Positions 52,526 to 61,532 of a DNA stretch of 64,000 nt are shown one piece after another. The translations under genes and the position numbers were made by a program. Each line of letters starts with the position of its first letter. The first letter of the stretch is position 1. Below the pieces are notes generated by a model. That model was not told the DNA's origin. It saw only the letters and a program-made list of their open reading frames with translations, and ran no database searches. The DNA comes from Ga0077527 sp964531455 (lineage in GTDB: Bacteria > Pseudomonadota > Gammaproteobacteria > Burkholderiales > SG8-41). The stretch spans positions 30,043 to 94,042 of the forward strand of contig CAZHFZ010000005.1 in the NCBI GenBank assembly GCA_964531455.1, given 5' to 3'.

Positions 52526-53157
52526 TCAGCCGGTAACGACACGGCGTCCACCACGCAACTTGACCCGCCGTCCGGCACCGACTTCGGGGCTATCCGAATG
52601 GAAGGTACGGATGCTGCTGTCGATGCGCACACCAATTTCATAAATCGCTCTGCGTTTCATGTTTTTCTCGATTCCATGTCCTGCGTAAGCACCTGGACCG
52701 GTACCCGCCGCGGTCATCGTATTTGAACCATTGCCGACGCCAATCTGATCGCACGGTTCACCACCAACGACAATACCGGCGACCGCGCCTGCACCCGCAA
52801 CTGCCTTTAGGATTCCATAGTTCGCTCCAATTGAACCATGCCACAATCTGCACAGCGCGCCGCATCGGTTTTGGCATCGCTGCTGCGCTGCGCCGTCGGT
52901 TTTGCAGTTATCGCCTTGTTCGGCACCTGATCTGCAGTGTGAGGTTGCATTACCGCCTTGCCGGTCGCCGCCGCGGTCACTGCGGGCTGTGACTGCGCCT
53001 GTGGCAGCAGCGCGGTCATCGCTGCGATGCCCAGCAGGCTGTCGATAATCACACTGATGCCGGCAATGAGCAGCGTCGGGTACAGCAATGGTGATGCTGC
53101 AGACGCAACAGACTGTGCTGTGCCGAGCTTTTCGGGTAACTTGACGGTCAGACCCAT
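52526..53157 (-). pseudogene. frameshifted glycine-zipper (SlyB-like, 2TM) protein gene
   Basis: The 5' part (from ATG 53157 with GGAG just upstream) encodes a hydrophobic segment and ends CADCGMVQLERTMES stop at 52807. The next frame resumes inside it and reads KAVAGAGAVAGIVVGG, YAGHGIEKNMKRRAIYEIGV and GAGRRVKLRGG to 52526. In intact relatives CxxCGxV is followed by the glycine-zipper and AGxEIEKxM parts in a single frame. The switch lies at about 52810-52850. A real mutation or a sequencing error are both possible. Missing Asp residues near RIDSSIRTF suggest further decay. Confidence 0.65.
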
Positions 53158-53384
53158 GGATAGTCTCCGATACAAAATAACAAATCGGCTGCCTCGTTCC
53201 AGGTCGCCGGTCAGATGACTATCGCAATTTCGATGCCATAAATATTCAATTTATAAACAATCGGTTATAAAATTTTCTTGTCACGATTTGTCGTTACTCA
53301 ACGACGCCACTCCGGACGCCGGGCACAATCCACTGTTTCTGATGGAATTTTTCGAGTCTGCAATCAACGACGTGAAGCGAGAGT

Positions 53385-54758
53385 TCACGCCCGCTGCGGT
53401 TTGAACAATCGCGGATCCAGCTGATGGCGCTGCAGTAACTTGTAGAACTCGGTGCGGTTTCGTTTGGCCATGCGCGAAGCCTGAGTCACATTGCCATCGG
53501 TAATCTTCAGCAGTTGTGCCAGATACTCACGCTCAAATTTTCGCCGCGCCTGCTCAAACGGCGCGAGTTCGGTTTCTTCCCGCTGGATGGCCTGCTCCAC
53601 CAGGCTCGCAGGAATCAGCGGCGTAGTCGCCAGTGCCACAGACTGCTCGACAACGTTGTACAGTTGACGCACATTGCCGGGCCATGCCGCCGTCACCAGC
53701 CTCTCGACCGCTTCCGGCGCAAAGCCGCTAATGACCTTCTTGTAACGCGTAATCAACTCACCGAGAAAATGGCCGGCAAGCAGCGGTACGTCTTCTCGTC
53801 TCTCGGCCAGAGACGGCAAGCGCAACGACACCACCTTGAGACGGTAATACAGATCTTCGCGGAAATTACCTGCCGCCAGCTCTGCTTCCAGATCGCGATG
53901 GGTTGCCGAGATCACCCGCACATCAACCGGCGTGTGCTGCAAACCGCCAACCGGTCGTACCTGCCGTTCCTGCAGGACACGCAACAACTTGACCTGCAGT
54001 GCAGCGGGCATGTCGCCGATTTCGTCGAGTAGCAGGGTGCCTCCATCTGCGGACTGAAAAAGGCCGCGGTTCTCACGGATTGCACCGGTAAATGCACCTT
54101 TGACATGCCCGAACAGTTCGGACTCGAGCAACGGTTCGGGAATCGCACCGCAGTTAATCGCTACAAACGGACGGTTGCTGCGTGGGCTCGCCGCGTGGAT
54201 CGCCCGAGCCAGCAGTTCCTTGCCGGTACCCGACTCCCCCTGGATCAGGATCGAAGCATCACCCGTCGCAACCAAGCGCGCTTTGGCCAGCACTTCCTCC
54301 ATTGCCGGATTTCGGGTGATGATCGCCGAGCGCCAGAGACCATCGTCTTTACCGGCGGTGCCGGGAACCCCGGAAGTGGCCAGCGCACGCTCAATTTCTT
54401 CGAGCAGTACCTTCGCATCAAAAGGCTTGGTCAGATAACCGAAAACACCGTTCTTCACTGCTGCAACCGCATCCGGAATGGTGCCGTGGGCCGTAAGGAT
54501 AATCACCGGCAACGCGGGATTCTCTGCACGAATGGCTTCGAACAACGCGATGCCGTCCATGCCGCCCATTTGCAGATCGGTAACCACAGCCTGCGGTCGC
54601 GACACCGCCAGCTGCGCCAGCGCACGTTCGCCGCTGTCGACCGCCGTTACGCCGTAACCAGCCGCCTCCAGCCGCAATTGCATCAACCGCAACAGGCCGG
54701 GATCATCATCAACAACCAGTACACGGGCATTACGCTGCATTTTCAGACTCATCATCAT
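53385..54758 (-). CDS. glrR: GlrR/QseF-like sigma-54 response regulator
   Basis: A 457-residue NtrC-family activator. The receiver has VLVVDDDPGLLRLMQ and the Asp in AVVTDLQMGGMDG. The AAA+ domain has Walker A GESGTGKELL and GAFTGAIRENRGLFQSADGG. The HTH has GNVTQASRMAKRNRTEFYKL. The C-terminal RTEFYKLL is typical of GlrR. Several starts are possible: ATG at 54758, 54755 or 54752, or GTG 54767, which would overlap the qseG-like stop by 4 bases. The order kinase-lipoprotein-regulator is that of glrK-qseG-glrR. Confidence 0.93.
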   Translation of the reverse strand: MMMSLKMQRNARVLVVDDDPGLLRLMQLRLEAAGYGVTAVDSGERALAQLAVSRPQAVVTDLQMGGMDGIALFEAIRAENPALPVIILTAHGTIPDAVAAVKNGVFGYLTKPFDAKVLLEEIERALATSGVPGTAGKDDGLWRSAIITRNPAMEEVLAKARLVATGDASILIQGESGTGKELLARAIHAASPRSNRPFVAINCGAIPEPLLESELFGHVKGAFTGAIRENRGLFQSADGGTLLLDEIGDMPAALQVKLLRVLQERQVRPVGGLQHTPVDVRVISATHRDLEAELAAGNFREDLYYRLKVVSLRLPSLAERREDVPLLAGHFLGELITRYKKVISGFAPEAVERLVTAAWPGNVRQLYNVVEQSVALATTPLIPASLVEQAIQREETELAPFEQARRKFEREYLAQLLKITDGNVTQASRMAKRNRTEFYKLLQRHQLDPRLFKPQRA

Positions 54759-54763
54759 GGTAT

Positions 54764-55255
54764 TCACCGTTTCCGTTGAACGCCGCTATCGCGTCCGGTC
54801 ATGTTCCGCTCCAGTTCAAGCATCGCGTCGAGTTTCTGCTGCAATCCCTGCGCCTGCGCATCCAGCCGGCGCTGCTCCTGCAGCGAGGCCGTCATCAACA
54901 GCGCCAGCCCGTGCAGTGGGCTCGCCGCATTGCGAGTCAGCGGCTCCAGAGCGTCCAAGGCACGGTTTTCATCTGCGGCCTGTGCGCCGGGAACCGCCAA
55001 TGCGAGCGCATACCGCATGCGATTGCCGTCACTACGCGAGCGCACCAGCGCGCGCCGCGCCGTATCCTGTTCGCGCAACAGCTCGGTGCTGCCCAGTTTG
55101 CGCAGTTTCGCGTAATACGCCAGCACCCCGGCCGGCTCCGTTGTATCGCTGCGCAGATCGGCAACTGCCGCCGGATCATCAACGGTCTCGCCGACGCGCA
55201 ATGCGCCGCAGCCGACCAGCAGGAGCAGCATAAGCCCCGCTCCCAACCGCTTCAT
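54764..55255 (-). CDS. qseG: QseG-like outer-membrane lipoprotein
   Basis: A 163-residue lipoprotein. The signal peptide ends in the lipobox LLLVGC (about residue 16). The rest is helical with a coiled-coil-prone C-terminus (LQEQRRLDAQAQGLQQKLDA). In E. coli QseG/YfhG is encoded between the kinase and regulator and modulates the kinase. It overlaps the kinase gene by 4 bases. Sequence identity to E. coli QseG is not obvious, so the name follows position and size. Confidence 0.75.
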   Translation of the reverse strand: MKRLGAGLMLLLLVGCGALRVGETVDDPAAVADLRSDTTEPAGVLAYYAKLRKLGSTELLREQDTARRALVRSRSDGNRMRYALALAVPGAQAADENRALDALEPLTRNAASPLHGLALLMTASLQEQRRLDAQAQGLQQKLDAMLELERNMTGRDSGVQRKR

Positions 55256-56697
55256 CCCAGCCCCCCCTGCAGCAACGGCAGCGTCACCCGCAAACGCGCG
55301 CCGGCGTGCGCCGGACCATCCACCACCTCGACGCTGCCGCCATGCGCCTGCGCATAATCGCGCACGATCGACAATCCGATGCCTGAACTCGGCAGGCGAC
55401 CGCCCGATGTGTTGCGGCCCCGGTAAAAGGGATCGAACACACGCTCTCGATCTGCCGGCGGTATGCCCGGTCCGTCATCAGCCACTTCGAGCAACAGCTG
55501 GTCGCCAAGGGCACGGGCCTCAATCACAACAGTACTGCCCTCCGGCGCAAACTTGGCGGCATTCGACACCAGGTTGTCGAGCATGATGCGCACCTTTTCA
55601 AAATCAGCCTCGATGACAACATCATCGATATGCGGCGCAATGCGCAAGGCCCGCGCCCGCAGCGCCAGATTCTGGTCGTCGAGCACCCGCGCCACTACCC
55701 TGCGCATCTCCACCTGCGCATACCGTACCTCGCGACGGTTGAATTCCGCGGCACCATACGACAACAGGTCTTCAATCAGTCTCTGCAGCTCGATGCTGTT
55801 GGCGCGGAGTATGCCCGCCACCTCATGCTGCTGGGGCGTGAGTTTGCCGAGCGCTTCTTCAGACAATAATTCCGAGCCTTCGCGCAAAGCCGTGAGCGGG
55901 GTTTTCAGTTCGTGGGATACCTGACGCAAAAAACGGTTCTTCTGCTGTTCCAGCTCCGTCAGCCGGTGGCGTAACCATTCGATTCGGCGGCCAAGCAACT
56001 GCAAATCGCGCGGACCACTGACGCCAACAGGGGCATTGAAATCACCACCGCCCATGCGGCGCAGCGCGGCATCAATCTGGCGTATCGGCCGTGCAATCAG
56101 CACCGTGAACCCTGCAGCCAGCATCAAAGCCACCGGCACCAGCGCCAGCATCTGCCAGAAGGTGATGCGCTGCGCTCGCGCCGCCATTTGTTGCATGGCC
56201 TCGATTTCGCGATCGATCAGGCGATCCCCGTGCGCAATGATTTCGGCCGCATGGGTGTTGAGCCGGGCATAGGCGCCGGCAGCACGCGAAACTTCTCGCA
56301 TCCCCGACCGCGCTTCGCGCAGAACTGCGTAGTTTTCCGCCTCACCAGCAACAATCGCGACCAGTGCCGCACGTTGAACACTATCCAGCGGCAGTGCGCC
56401 GAATTCGGAAACCGCCCCCAGAAACAACGCGCGATTGGCCTCGTAAGCCGCGAGGGGGGTGCGGTCGCCAAGAATCACAATCTGGCGGGCATTGCGCTCC
56501 AGTGCGACCAACAGTTCCGCGAGGCGCCGGCTGGATTGCGTCGACTGCACGGCCTGATGCACCGCATTCTGGCTGCGATTGACGAACTGATCGATCGAAA
56601 TCGCGTTGTTGACCAGCGCAATGATCAGCGGCAACGCCACCATCGAAAAACCGATGACAAGCAGCTTTGGAAATGAGTCCGGCTGCAGCAATCGCAT
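55252..56697 (-). CDS. glrK: GlrK/QseE-like sensor histidine kinase
   Basis: A 481-residue kinase. Transmembrane helices at about 13-33 and 170-192 flank a periplasmic sensor of about 135 residues. HAMP follows, then HisKA with FLRQVSHELKTPLTALREG (His near 260), and HATPase with DNLVSNAAKFAPEGSTVV and VADDGPGIPPADRERVFDPF. All boxes are intact. It is first in the glrK-qseG-glrR run on the minus strand. Confidence 0.94.
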   Translation of the reverse strand: MRLLQPDSFPKLLVIGFSMVALPLIIALVNNAISIDQFVNRSQNAVHQAVQSTQSSRRLAELLVALERNARQIVILGDRTPLAAYEANRALFLGAVSEFGALPLDSVQRAALVAIVAGEAENYAVLREARSGMREVSRAAGAYARLNTHAAEIIAHGDRLIDREIEAMQQMAARAQRITFWQMLALVPVALMLAAGFTVLIARPIRQIDAALRRMGGGDFNAPVGVSGPRDLQLLGRRIEWLRHRLTELEQQKNRFLRQVSHELKTPLTALREGSELLSEEALGKLTPQQHEVAGILRANSIELQRLIEDLLSYGAAEFNRREVRYAQVEMRRVVARVLDDQNLALRARALRIAPHIDDVVIEADFEKVRIMLDNLVSNAAKFAPEGSTVVIEARALGDQLLLEVADDGPGIPPADRERVFDPFYRGRNTSGGRLPSSGIGLSIVRDYAQAHGGSVEVVDGPAHAGARLRVTLPLLQGGLG

Positions 56698-56777
56698 AAT
56701 CTGTTCTTGTTGAAATGATTTCGAACGTTACGCCACGTGAACAGTCGTCACGGGGATGCATAACGGAAAAGGCAGGG

Positions 56778-57374
56778 TCAGGCGCCCTGCTTGTTCTTGT
56801 CTTCAAGGACCTTGATCAGTCCATCAATGCCGGTACGGGTGATTTCACTGTTGAACGTGCCACGGTAATTAATCACCAGACTTGCATTTTCAGCCACGAT
56901 ATCCGTGACTTTCCAGGTCTTGTCGACCAGAGTCATCCTGTAATCAATGCTCAACGGCTGGCGCCCGGGCTCCTTCACCACGGTGCGTACCGTGGTGTAA
57001 TCTTCCCCGGGTTTTAATTGCACCGGCTTGACCTCCACCCTGCGCTCTACTCCCCCAGTCTCGGCCAGAGCTGTGGTGTAGGTTCGTACCAGCAAAGTAC
57101 GGAAAGCATTTTCCAGCGCCTTCTGCTGCGCCGGTGTCGCATCGCGCCAGGCCTTGCCCATTGCCAACTGGGTCATCGAACGAAAATCAAAATGAGGCAG
57201 TACTTTCCTCTCGACGACGTCCTGCAAGGCACGGCGATCTTTGTTCTGCTTGAGGATACTGAGCACATCTTCGACAGTGGTCCGCACCAGAACATCAGGC
57301 GCAGTCTGTGCATGGGCTGCAGGAAGTGCCAGCGTTATCGCAGCCATCACCAGCGCAACGATCAGATTTTTCAT
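56778..57374 (-). CDS. mlaC: MlaC/Ttg2D-like phospholipid-binding periplasmic protein
   Basis: A 198-residue protein from ATG 57374, preceded by GGGGGAG. Signal peptide NLIVALVMAAITLALPAAHA. The mature part has VVERKVLPHFDFRSMTQLAM and a C-terminal IDYRMTLVDKTWKVTDIVAE, as in MlaC, which shuttles phospholipids between membranes. No mlaA/B/D/E/F genes are in the window, so this copy is orphan here. It lies upstream of glrK on the same strand. Confidence 0.88.
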   Translation of the reverse strand: MKNLIVALVMAAITLALPAAHAQTAPDVLVRTTVEDVLSILKQNKDRRALQDVVERKVLPHFDFRSMTQLAMGKAWRDATPAQQKALENAFRTLLVRTYTTALAETGGVERRVEVKPVQLKPGEDYTTVRTVVKEPGRQPLSIDYRMTLVDKTWKVTDIVAENASLVINYRGTFNSEITRTGIDGLIKVLEDKNKQGA

Positions 57375-57549
57375 GATGGGCACTCCCCCGTATTTTCATT
57401 CAAAGATACGCGGGTTAGGCAATTACTCAACATGAAATGTTCCACACGCCGGGAAAAAGACTTGCCCCGGACGTGCGGATTGTCACGGAATAGTCCGACT
57501 GACGGGATCTGCGTGTTGAAGAGTGTCGCCAACCGGCAACACTCTGCAC

Positions 57550-58611
57550 TCAACGTGAGAGTTTGTCGATTTTCAGCTCACTGGCAAGCTGATCCAGTAC
57601 CGCGAGCAAAGCTTCCGGCATCGGGATGCCGTTCTTCTCATTATCATTGCGTGCGGTATGCGTGCCCTCGCCAGGCAGGCGAATGCGGTCAACATTGGGC
57701 AAACGCTGTGAATTGCGGATGTCGCGAATCAGCGTGTCCATGCCCTGCTTGAATTCCTGCAGATCCTGGAATGCTTCAACATTGATCGCAACAATCGTGT
57801 GACCGGTGTTGGTTTCGGTGGTGTCGTCGTTGTTGAAATCAACGACATCCTTGCCCATCGCCGCGGCATTGAGGTTGCCGGCAAGCAGCCCCATGACCAG
57901 TGCGAGGCCGTATCCCTTGTAGCCGCCGATCGGCAGCAGGAAACCTTCGTTGGCGCGTTTCGGATCGGTCAGCGGATTGCCCTGACGATCCATCATCCAG
58001 CCTTCGGGCATCATTTCGCCACGCTGCGCCTTGGTCTTGACCTTGCCGTAAGCCGCCACCGTGGTCGCCATGTCGAGAATGATCGCGGGCTCTTCGCCCG
58101 CCGGCACCGCCACAGCAATCGGATTCGTCGACAGCAGCATGTCGAGTCCGCCCCAGGGCGGCAGATGGTTGGCGCTGCCCACGGCCATGTAAAGACCGAT
58201 CATGTTGTGCGCCAGCGGCATGCTCGCGTACAACGACGCCGGACCGGCGTGGTTGCTCCAGCGGGCGCCAACCCAGGCCACGCCTGCGGTCTTCGCCTTC
58301 TCGATCGCTTTTTCGGTGGCGAACTTCATCACCAGATGACCCATGCCGTTGTCGCCATGAACCAGTGCCATGCCGGCCATCTCGCGCTCGACGCGGATAT
58401 TGGGCTTCACGTTGACCGCACCACCCTTGATGCGGCGGATGTATTGCGGCAGACGAAACACGCCGTGACCTTCAGACCCGTTGATGTCGGCCTGCGCCAT
58501 CAGTTGCGCGATGGCTTTGGCATCTTCACGAGAGACATCAACGGCTTCGAACGACGCTGCGATGAAGGCGCGCAGTTTCTCGCCGGAAATCCGCTGTTTC
58601 TGCTCAGCCAC
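57550..58611 (-). CDS. Ldh2/malate-lactate-type NAD(P)H dehydrogenase
   Basis: A 353-residue oxidoreductase of the Ldh2/YlbC/YiaK family. It opens ISGEKLRAFIAASFEAVDVS and has DINGSEGHGVFRLPQYIRRI, HGDNGMGHLVM and GARWSNHAGPASLYA, with the catalytic His region and the family-specific NAD fold. Members oxidise 2-hydroxy acids such as malate, lactate, sulfolactate or ureidoglycolate. The substrate here is unknown. It overlaps the VOC epimerase gene by 8 bases and shares an operon with the CoA transferase. Confidence 0.9.
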   Translation of the reverse strand: MAEQKQRISGEKLRAFIAASFEAVDVSREDAKAIAQLMAQADINGSEGHGVFRLPQYIRRIKGGAVNVKPNIRVEREMAGMALVHGDNGMGHLVMKFATEKAIEKAKTAGVAWVGARWSNHAGPASLYASMPLAHNMIGLYMAVGSANHLPPWGGLDMLLSTNPIAVAVPAGEEPAIILDMATTVAAYGKVKTKAQRGEMMPEGWMMDRQGNPLTDPKRANEGFLLPIGGYKGYGLALVMGLLAGNLNAAAMGKDVVDFNNDDTTETNTGHTIVAINVEAFQDLQEFKQGMDTLIRDIRNSQRLPNVDRIRLPGEGTHTARNDNEKNGIPMPEALLAVLDQLASELKIDKLSR

Positions 58612-59014
58612 CGTCTTCCTCCAGTTCGATCAATGCCCCGAGAAAATCCTTCGGGTGCACAAAGGCGATGCGTTCGCCATGGACATTGAGTTGTACTTTG
58701 CCGGCACCGAGGACCTGCACGCCAGCAGCGGTCAGCGTGTTCGTGGTCTGCTCGACGCTGTCAACGCCGAGGCAGAAATGATGGATGCCGCCTTTCGGAT
58801 TGCGTTCGAGAAACTTCGCAATCGGAGAATCCGGGCGTGACGGTTCCATCAGTTCGATCTTGGCGTTGCCAAGATCGATATAGGTCATGCGTACGCCCTG
58901 CTCTTCATTGACCTTGATCTCGCCGGCCGCGAGCCCGTAGGTCGTGCGCATCTTTTCCAGCGCTGCCGCGAGGTCAGGTACCACGATTGAAACATGACTG
59001 AGTCCGGTAATCAT
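58604..59014 (-). CDS. VOC-family protein, methylmalonyl-CoA epimerase-like
   Basis: A 136-residue glyoxalase-fold protein of the Mce size: MITGLSHVSIVVPDLAAALE (metal His), AKIELMEPSRPDSPIAKFLE (metal Glu and the epimerase-like P-x-SP-x-x-K/R-F), GGIHHFCLGV (metal His) and ALIELEE (metal Glu). Methylmalonyl-CoA mutase is not in the window, so a related CoA-ester epimerase or lyase is equally possible. It lies between Ldh2 and the CoA transferase. Confidence 0.85.
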   Translation of the reverse strand: MITGLSHVSIVVPDLAAALEKMRTTYGLAAGEIKVNEEQGVRMTYIDLGNAKIELMEPSRPDSPIAKFLERNPKGGIHHFCLGVDSVEQTTNTLTAAGVQVLGAGKVQLNVHGERIAFVHPKDFLGALIELEEDGG

Positions 59015-59029
59015 TTATAAGTATTTGTT

Positions 59030-60238
59030 TTAAATCACTTTTTCTGCGCGCAATTCGGCAATGCGGGTATCACTGAAGCCAAGTTCTTCACGCAACACGG
59101 CTTCAGTGTGCTGGCCCAGCAGCGGCGGCGCGCGGCGGATGCTGGCCGGCGTATCGCTGAAGCGGAAAGGAATGCCGAGCATTTTGACAGGGCCGGCGGT
59201 CGGATGCTCCACCGTGGTTACCATGTCACGCGCAATCGCATGCGGCGCTGCCAGCGCCTGGGCGACGTTGTTGATGCGGCCGCAGGGAATGCCCGCCGCC
59301 ATCAGCTGCTCAATCCAGGTTTCCGCACCCTGGCGTTTCAATTCGGTTTTGATCAGCGCATCCAGCGCATCACGGTTGCCGATACGATCCGGATTTTTGA
59401 TGAAGCGCGGGTCAGCCACCCATTCGGCATGGCCAAGCACCGCGGAAAATTTCGCGAACTGTCCGTCATTGCCCACGGCGACGGCGATCATGTCATCGCG
59501 AGTCGGGTAGGCGGTATAGGGCACGATGTTCGGATGACCGTTGCCGAAACGTCCGGCGTTTTTGCCGGAGACCAGATGATTGGCCGCAACATTGGCCAGC
59601 ATCGCCAGTCCGGAATCAAACAGCGACACCTCGACATGCTGACCGCGGCCCGTGCTGTGGCGCGCGTTCAGCGCAGCCAGCACCGAATTGCAGGCAAGCA
59701 TGCCGGTGCATACATCGACGATCGCCACGCCGTATTTCATCGGCGTGCCTTCGGGCTCGCCGGTGATGCTCATCAGACCGGATTCGGCCTGCAGGATGAA
59801 ATCGTAGCCGGGCAGGCCGGCCTTGGGTCCGACCGAACCGTAGCCGGTGATCGAACAACGCACGACGCGCGGCGCATTCGCCTTGAGCCATTCGTTGTCG
59901 AAGCCCCACTTCTCCAGAGTACCGACCTTGAAGTTCTCGACCAGCACGTCGGATTTCCTGATCAGCCCGGCCAGCACCTCCTGACCGGACTTCACCGCCA
60001 TGTTCAGCGTGATCGACCGCTTGTTGCGGTTCACGCCGAGGTAATAGGCCGATTCACCGGCCGCAAACGGCGGGCCCCAGCTGCGCGTGTCGTCTCCCGC
60101 CCCGGGTGGTTCGACCTTGATCACATCGGCGCCCATGTCGCCGAGCATCATTGTGCACAACGGACCAGCGAGAATGCGGGTCAGATCGAGCACACGCACG
60201 CCGGCCAGTGCGCCTTCACGGTGATCAGAACTCATCAA
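59030..60238 (-). CDS. family III CoA transferase (CaiB/BaiF)
   Basis: A 402-residue enzyme. It opens LAGVRVLDLTRILAGPLCTM, has GADVIKVEPPGAGDDTRSWG, and carries the region LPGYDFILQAESGLMSITGE, where the Asp is the catalytic residue of the family. It transfers CoA between carboxylic acids. It is first in the minus-strand run CaiB-VOC-Ldh2. The natural acids cannot be named. Confidence 0.92.
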   Translation of the reverse strand: MMSSDHREGALAGVRVLDLTRILAGPLCTMMLGDMGADVIKVEPPGAGDDTRSWGPPFAAGESAYYLGVNRNKRSITLNMAVKSGQEVLAGLIRKSDVLVENFKVGTLEKWGFDNEWLKANAPRVVRCSITGYGSVGPKAGLPGYDFILQAESGLMSITGEPEGTPMKYGVAIVDVCTGMLACNSVLAALNARHSTGRGQHVEVSLFDSGLAMLANVAANHLVSGKNAGRFGNGHPNIVPYTAYPTRDDMIAVAVGNDGQFAKFSAVLGHAEWVADPRFIKNPDRIGNRDALDALIKTELKRQGAETWIEQLMAAGIPCGRINNVAQALAAPHAIARDMVTTVEHPTAGPVKMLGIPFRFSDTPASIRRAPPLLGQHTEAVLREELGFSDTRIAELRAEKVI

Positions 60239-60260
60239 AACCCCTTAAAACAGGAAATCA

Positions 60261-60450
60261 ACCGCCAAGACGCCAAGGACGCCAAGGACGCCAAGAAACC
60301 AAACCTACTGCGCTTATATTTGACGCACTTACAACCGAATCAACAGCGACGCTCAGTGACCAAAGTTGGGAAGTCACTATTGTTGTTCCGATCTTCTTGG
60401 CGCCCTTGGCGTACCCGTCTGGCGGGTATTAAAAAGAATCTTGGCGGTAC
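60261..60450. repeat. 190-bp element with imperfect inverted repeats of CGCCAAG units
   Basis: The left arm (60261-60296) has CGCCAAG four times at 8-10-base spacing (ccgccaagacgccaaggacg, then more units). The right arm (60393-60427) reads CTTGGCGCCCTTGGCGTACC, the reverse complement with a few changes, and TCTTGGCGGTA follows at 60439-60449. The centre (about 95 bases) has no ORF. It fills the gap between the CoA transferase and BadI-like genes (60239-60469), where no other feature is seen. It resembles a non-coding MITE-like element; mobility is not shown. Confidence 0.75.
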
Positions 60451-60469
60451 CGCTTTCTCTTTCTCAGTC

Positions 60470-61369
60470 CTATTTCTTCTTGCGGCGCATCGAAGGCGGC
60501 GCGTTGAGGTCACGCTCAAAACCGTCAACATATTTCTCCAGTTCCTTCTTCGCCTGCATGCGGAATTTCTGGAAGTTCGGCTTGCGGCCGGCGAGGAAGG
60601 CATCCATGCCTTCATTCGCTTCGGGCGAGCCCCAGACATGCGCCAGCAGTTCCATGCCCTGCTGCCAGGACGAATACAGGTTGTCGGATTCGAAGTTCAG
60701 CGATTTCTTGGTCATGCGGATGGTCAGCGCGCTGTGGCCCTTCATGGTTTCACACCACTTCAGCGTTTCCTTCAGCAGATCCTTCTGCGGCACGCACTTG
60801 TTGATGAGGCCGACTTCGACGGCTTCCTTGGCCGGGAAACGGCGGGCGCAGAAAATCATTTCGCGCGCCAGGCGCTCACCGATGATGCGCGGAATGTACT
60901 GCGTTGCACCCACCGTCGGGCAGGCGCCGACTTTCGCGCCGGTCTGGCCGAGCACGGCGTTTTCGGAAGCGATCACCAGGTCGCACCACAGCGCCAGTTC
61001 GTGTCCGCCACCCATGCACCAGCCGTTGACCATCGCGATTACCGGGATCGGCAGGCCGCGAATAGTCATCGCCAGGCCGAGCATGCGGTCATTCCACATA
61101 TAGGCGTTGGTGAAGTTGAGGCGTTTCATCGCATAGAAATCACCGCCTGCCGAGAACGACTTGTCGCCCTTGCCGGTAATCACGGCGCAAACAATGGACG
61201 GATCTTCACGCGTCGATTTAAGTGCGTCGATCATTTCATCGAGGGTCTGTTCGCGGAAAGCGTTCAGCACTTTCTCGCGGTTGATGGTGATCCAGGCCAC
61301 CTGATCTTTCACTTCAAACAGGATGTCTGTGTATTTCCGCTTTGCGGACTTTTTCAATTTTGCAGCCAT
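60470..61369 (-). CDS. BadI/MenB-like crotonase-family hydrolase
   Basis: A 299-residue enoyl-CoA hydratase superfamily enzyme. It has VAWITINREKVLNAFREQTL, an oxyanion-hole region SFSAGGDFYAMKRL, NGWCMGGGHELALWCDL and AVLGQTGAKVGACP. SPEANEGMDAFLAGRKPNFQ resembles the C-terminal part of BadI (2-ketocyclohexanecarboxyl-CoA hydrolase) and DHNA-CoA synthase more than classic hydratases. A ring-cleaving or Claisen-type role on a CoA ester is likely. The N-terminus and C-terminus are Lys-rich. The spacer 61370-61532 is divergent with the Bug gene. Confidence 0.88.
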   Translation of the reverse strand: MAAKLKKSAKRKYTDILFEVKDQVAWITINREKVLNAFREQTLDEMIDALKSTREDPSIVCAVITGKGDKSFSAGGDFYAMKRLNFTNAYMWNDRMLGLAMTIRGLPIPVIAMVNGWCMGGGHELALWCDLVIASENAVLGQTGAKVGACPTVGATQYIPRIIGERLAREMIFCARRFPAKEAVEVGLINKCVPQKDLLKETLKWCETMKGHSALTIRMTKKSLNFESDNLYSSWQQGMELLAHVWGSPEANEGMDAFLAGRKPNFQKFRMQAKKELEKYVDGFERDLNAPPSMRRKKK

Positions 61370-61532
61370 GGTTTCCCCCAGTTGAAAGAAGACTCGAAAG
61401 CAGATGATTTTAGCAGATGCCAGCCGGAAGATTGACAGGGGGCGGGCGGCTAACTAAGGTGCTGAAACAAGCATACACAGTGATCACTGAGCCTCTGTTC
61501 ACCATGTGACATGCAAAACTCTGGAGGAGCCC

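Noticed and set aside
58604..59014. Confident methylmalonyl-CoA pathway
   Set aside because: Only the epimerase-like VOC protein is present; no mutase or propionyl-CoA carboxylase gene is in the window.
60261..60300. Short repeats CGCCAAG considered as a CRISPR array
   Set aside because: Units are 7-10 bases without spacers of constant length, and the other arm is inverted; no cas gene is near.
59108..61435. Open frame of 775 codons on the plus strand
   Set aside because: It runs antisense through the CoA transferase, the inverted-repeat element and the BadI-like gene. Its composition is His/Arg/Gln-rich and it has no family resemblance.
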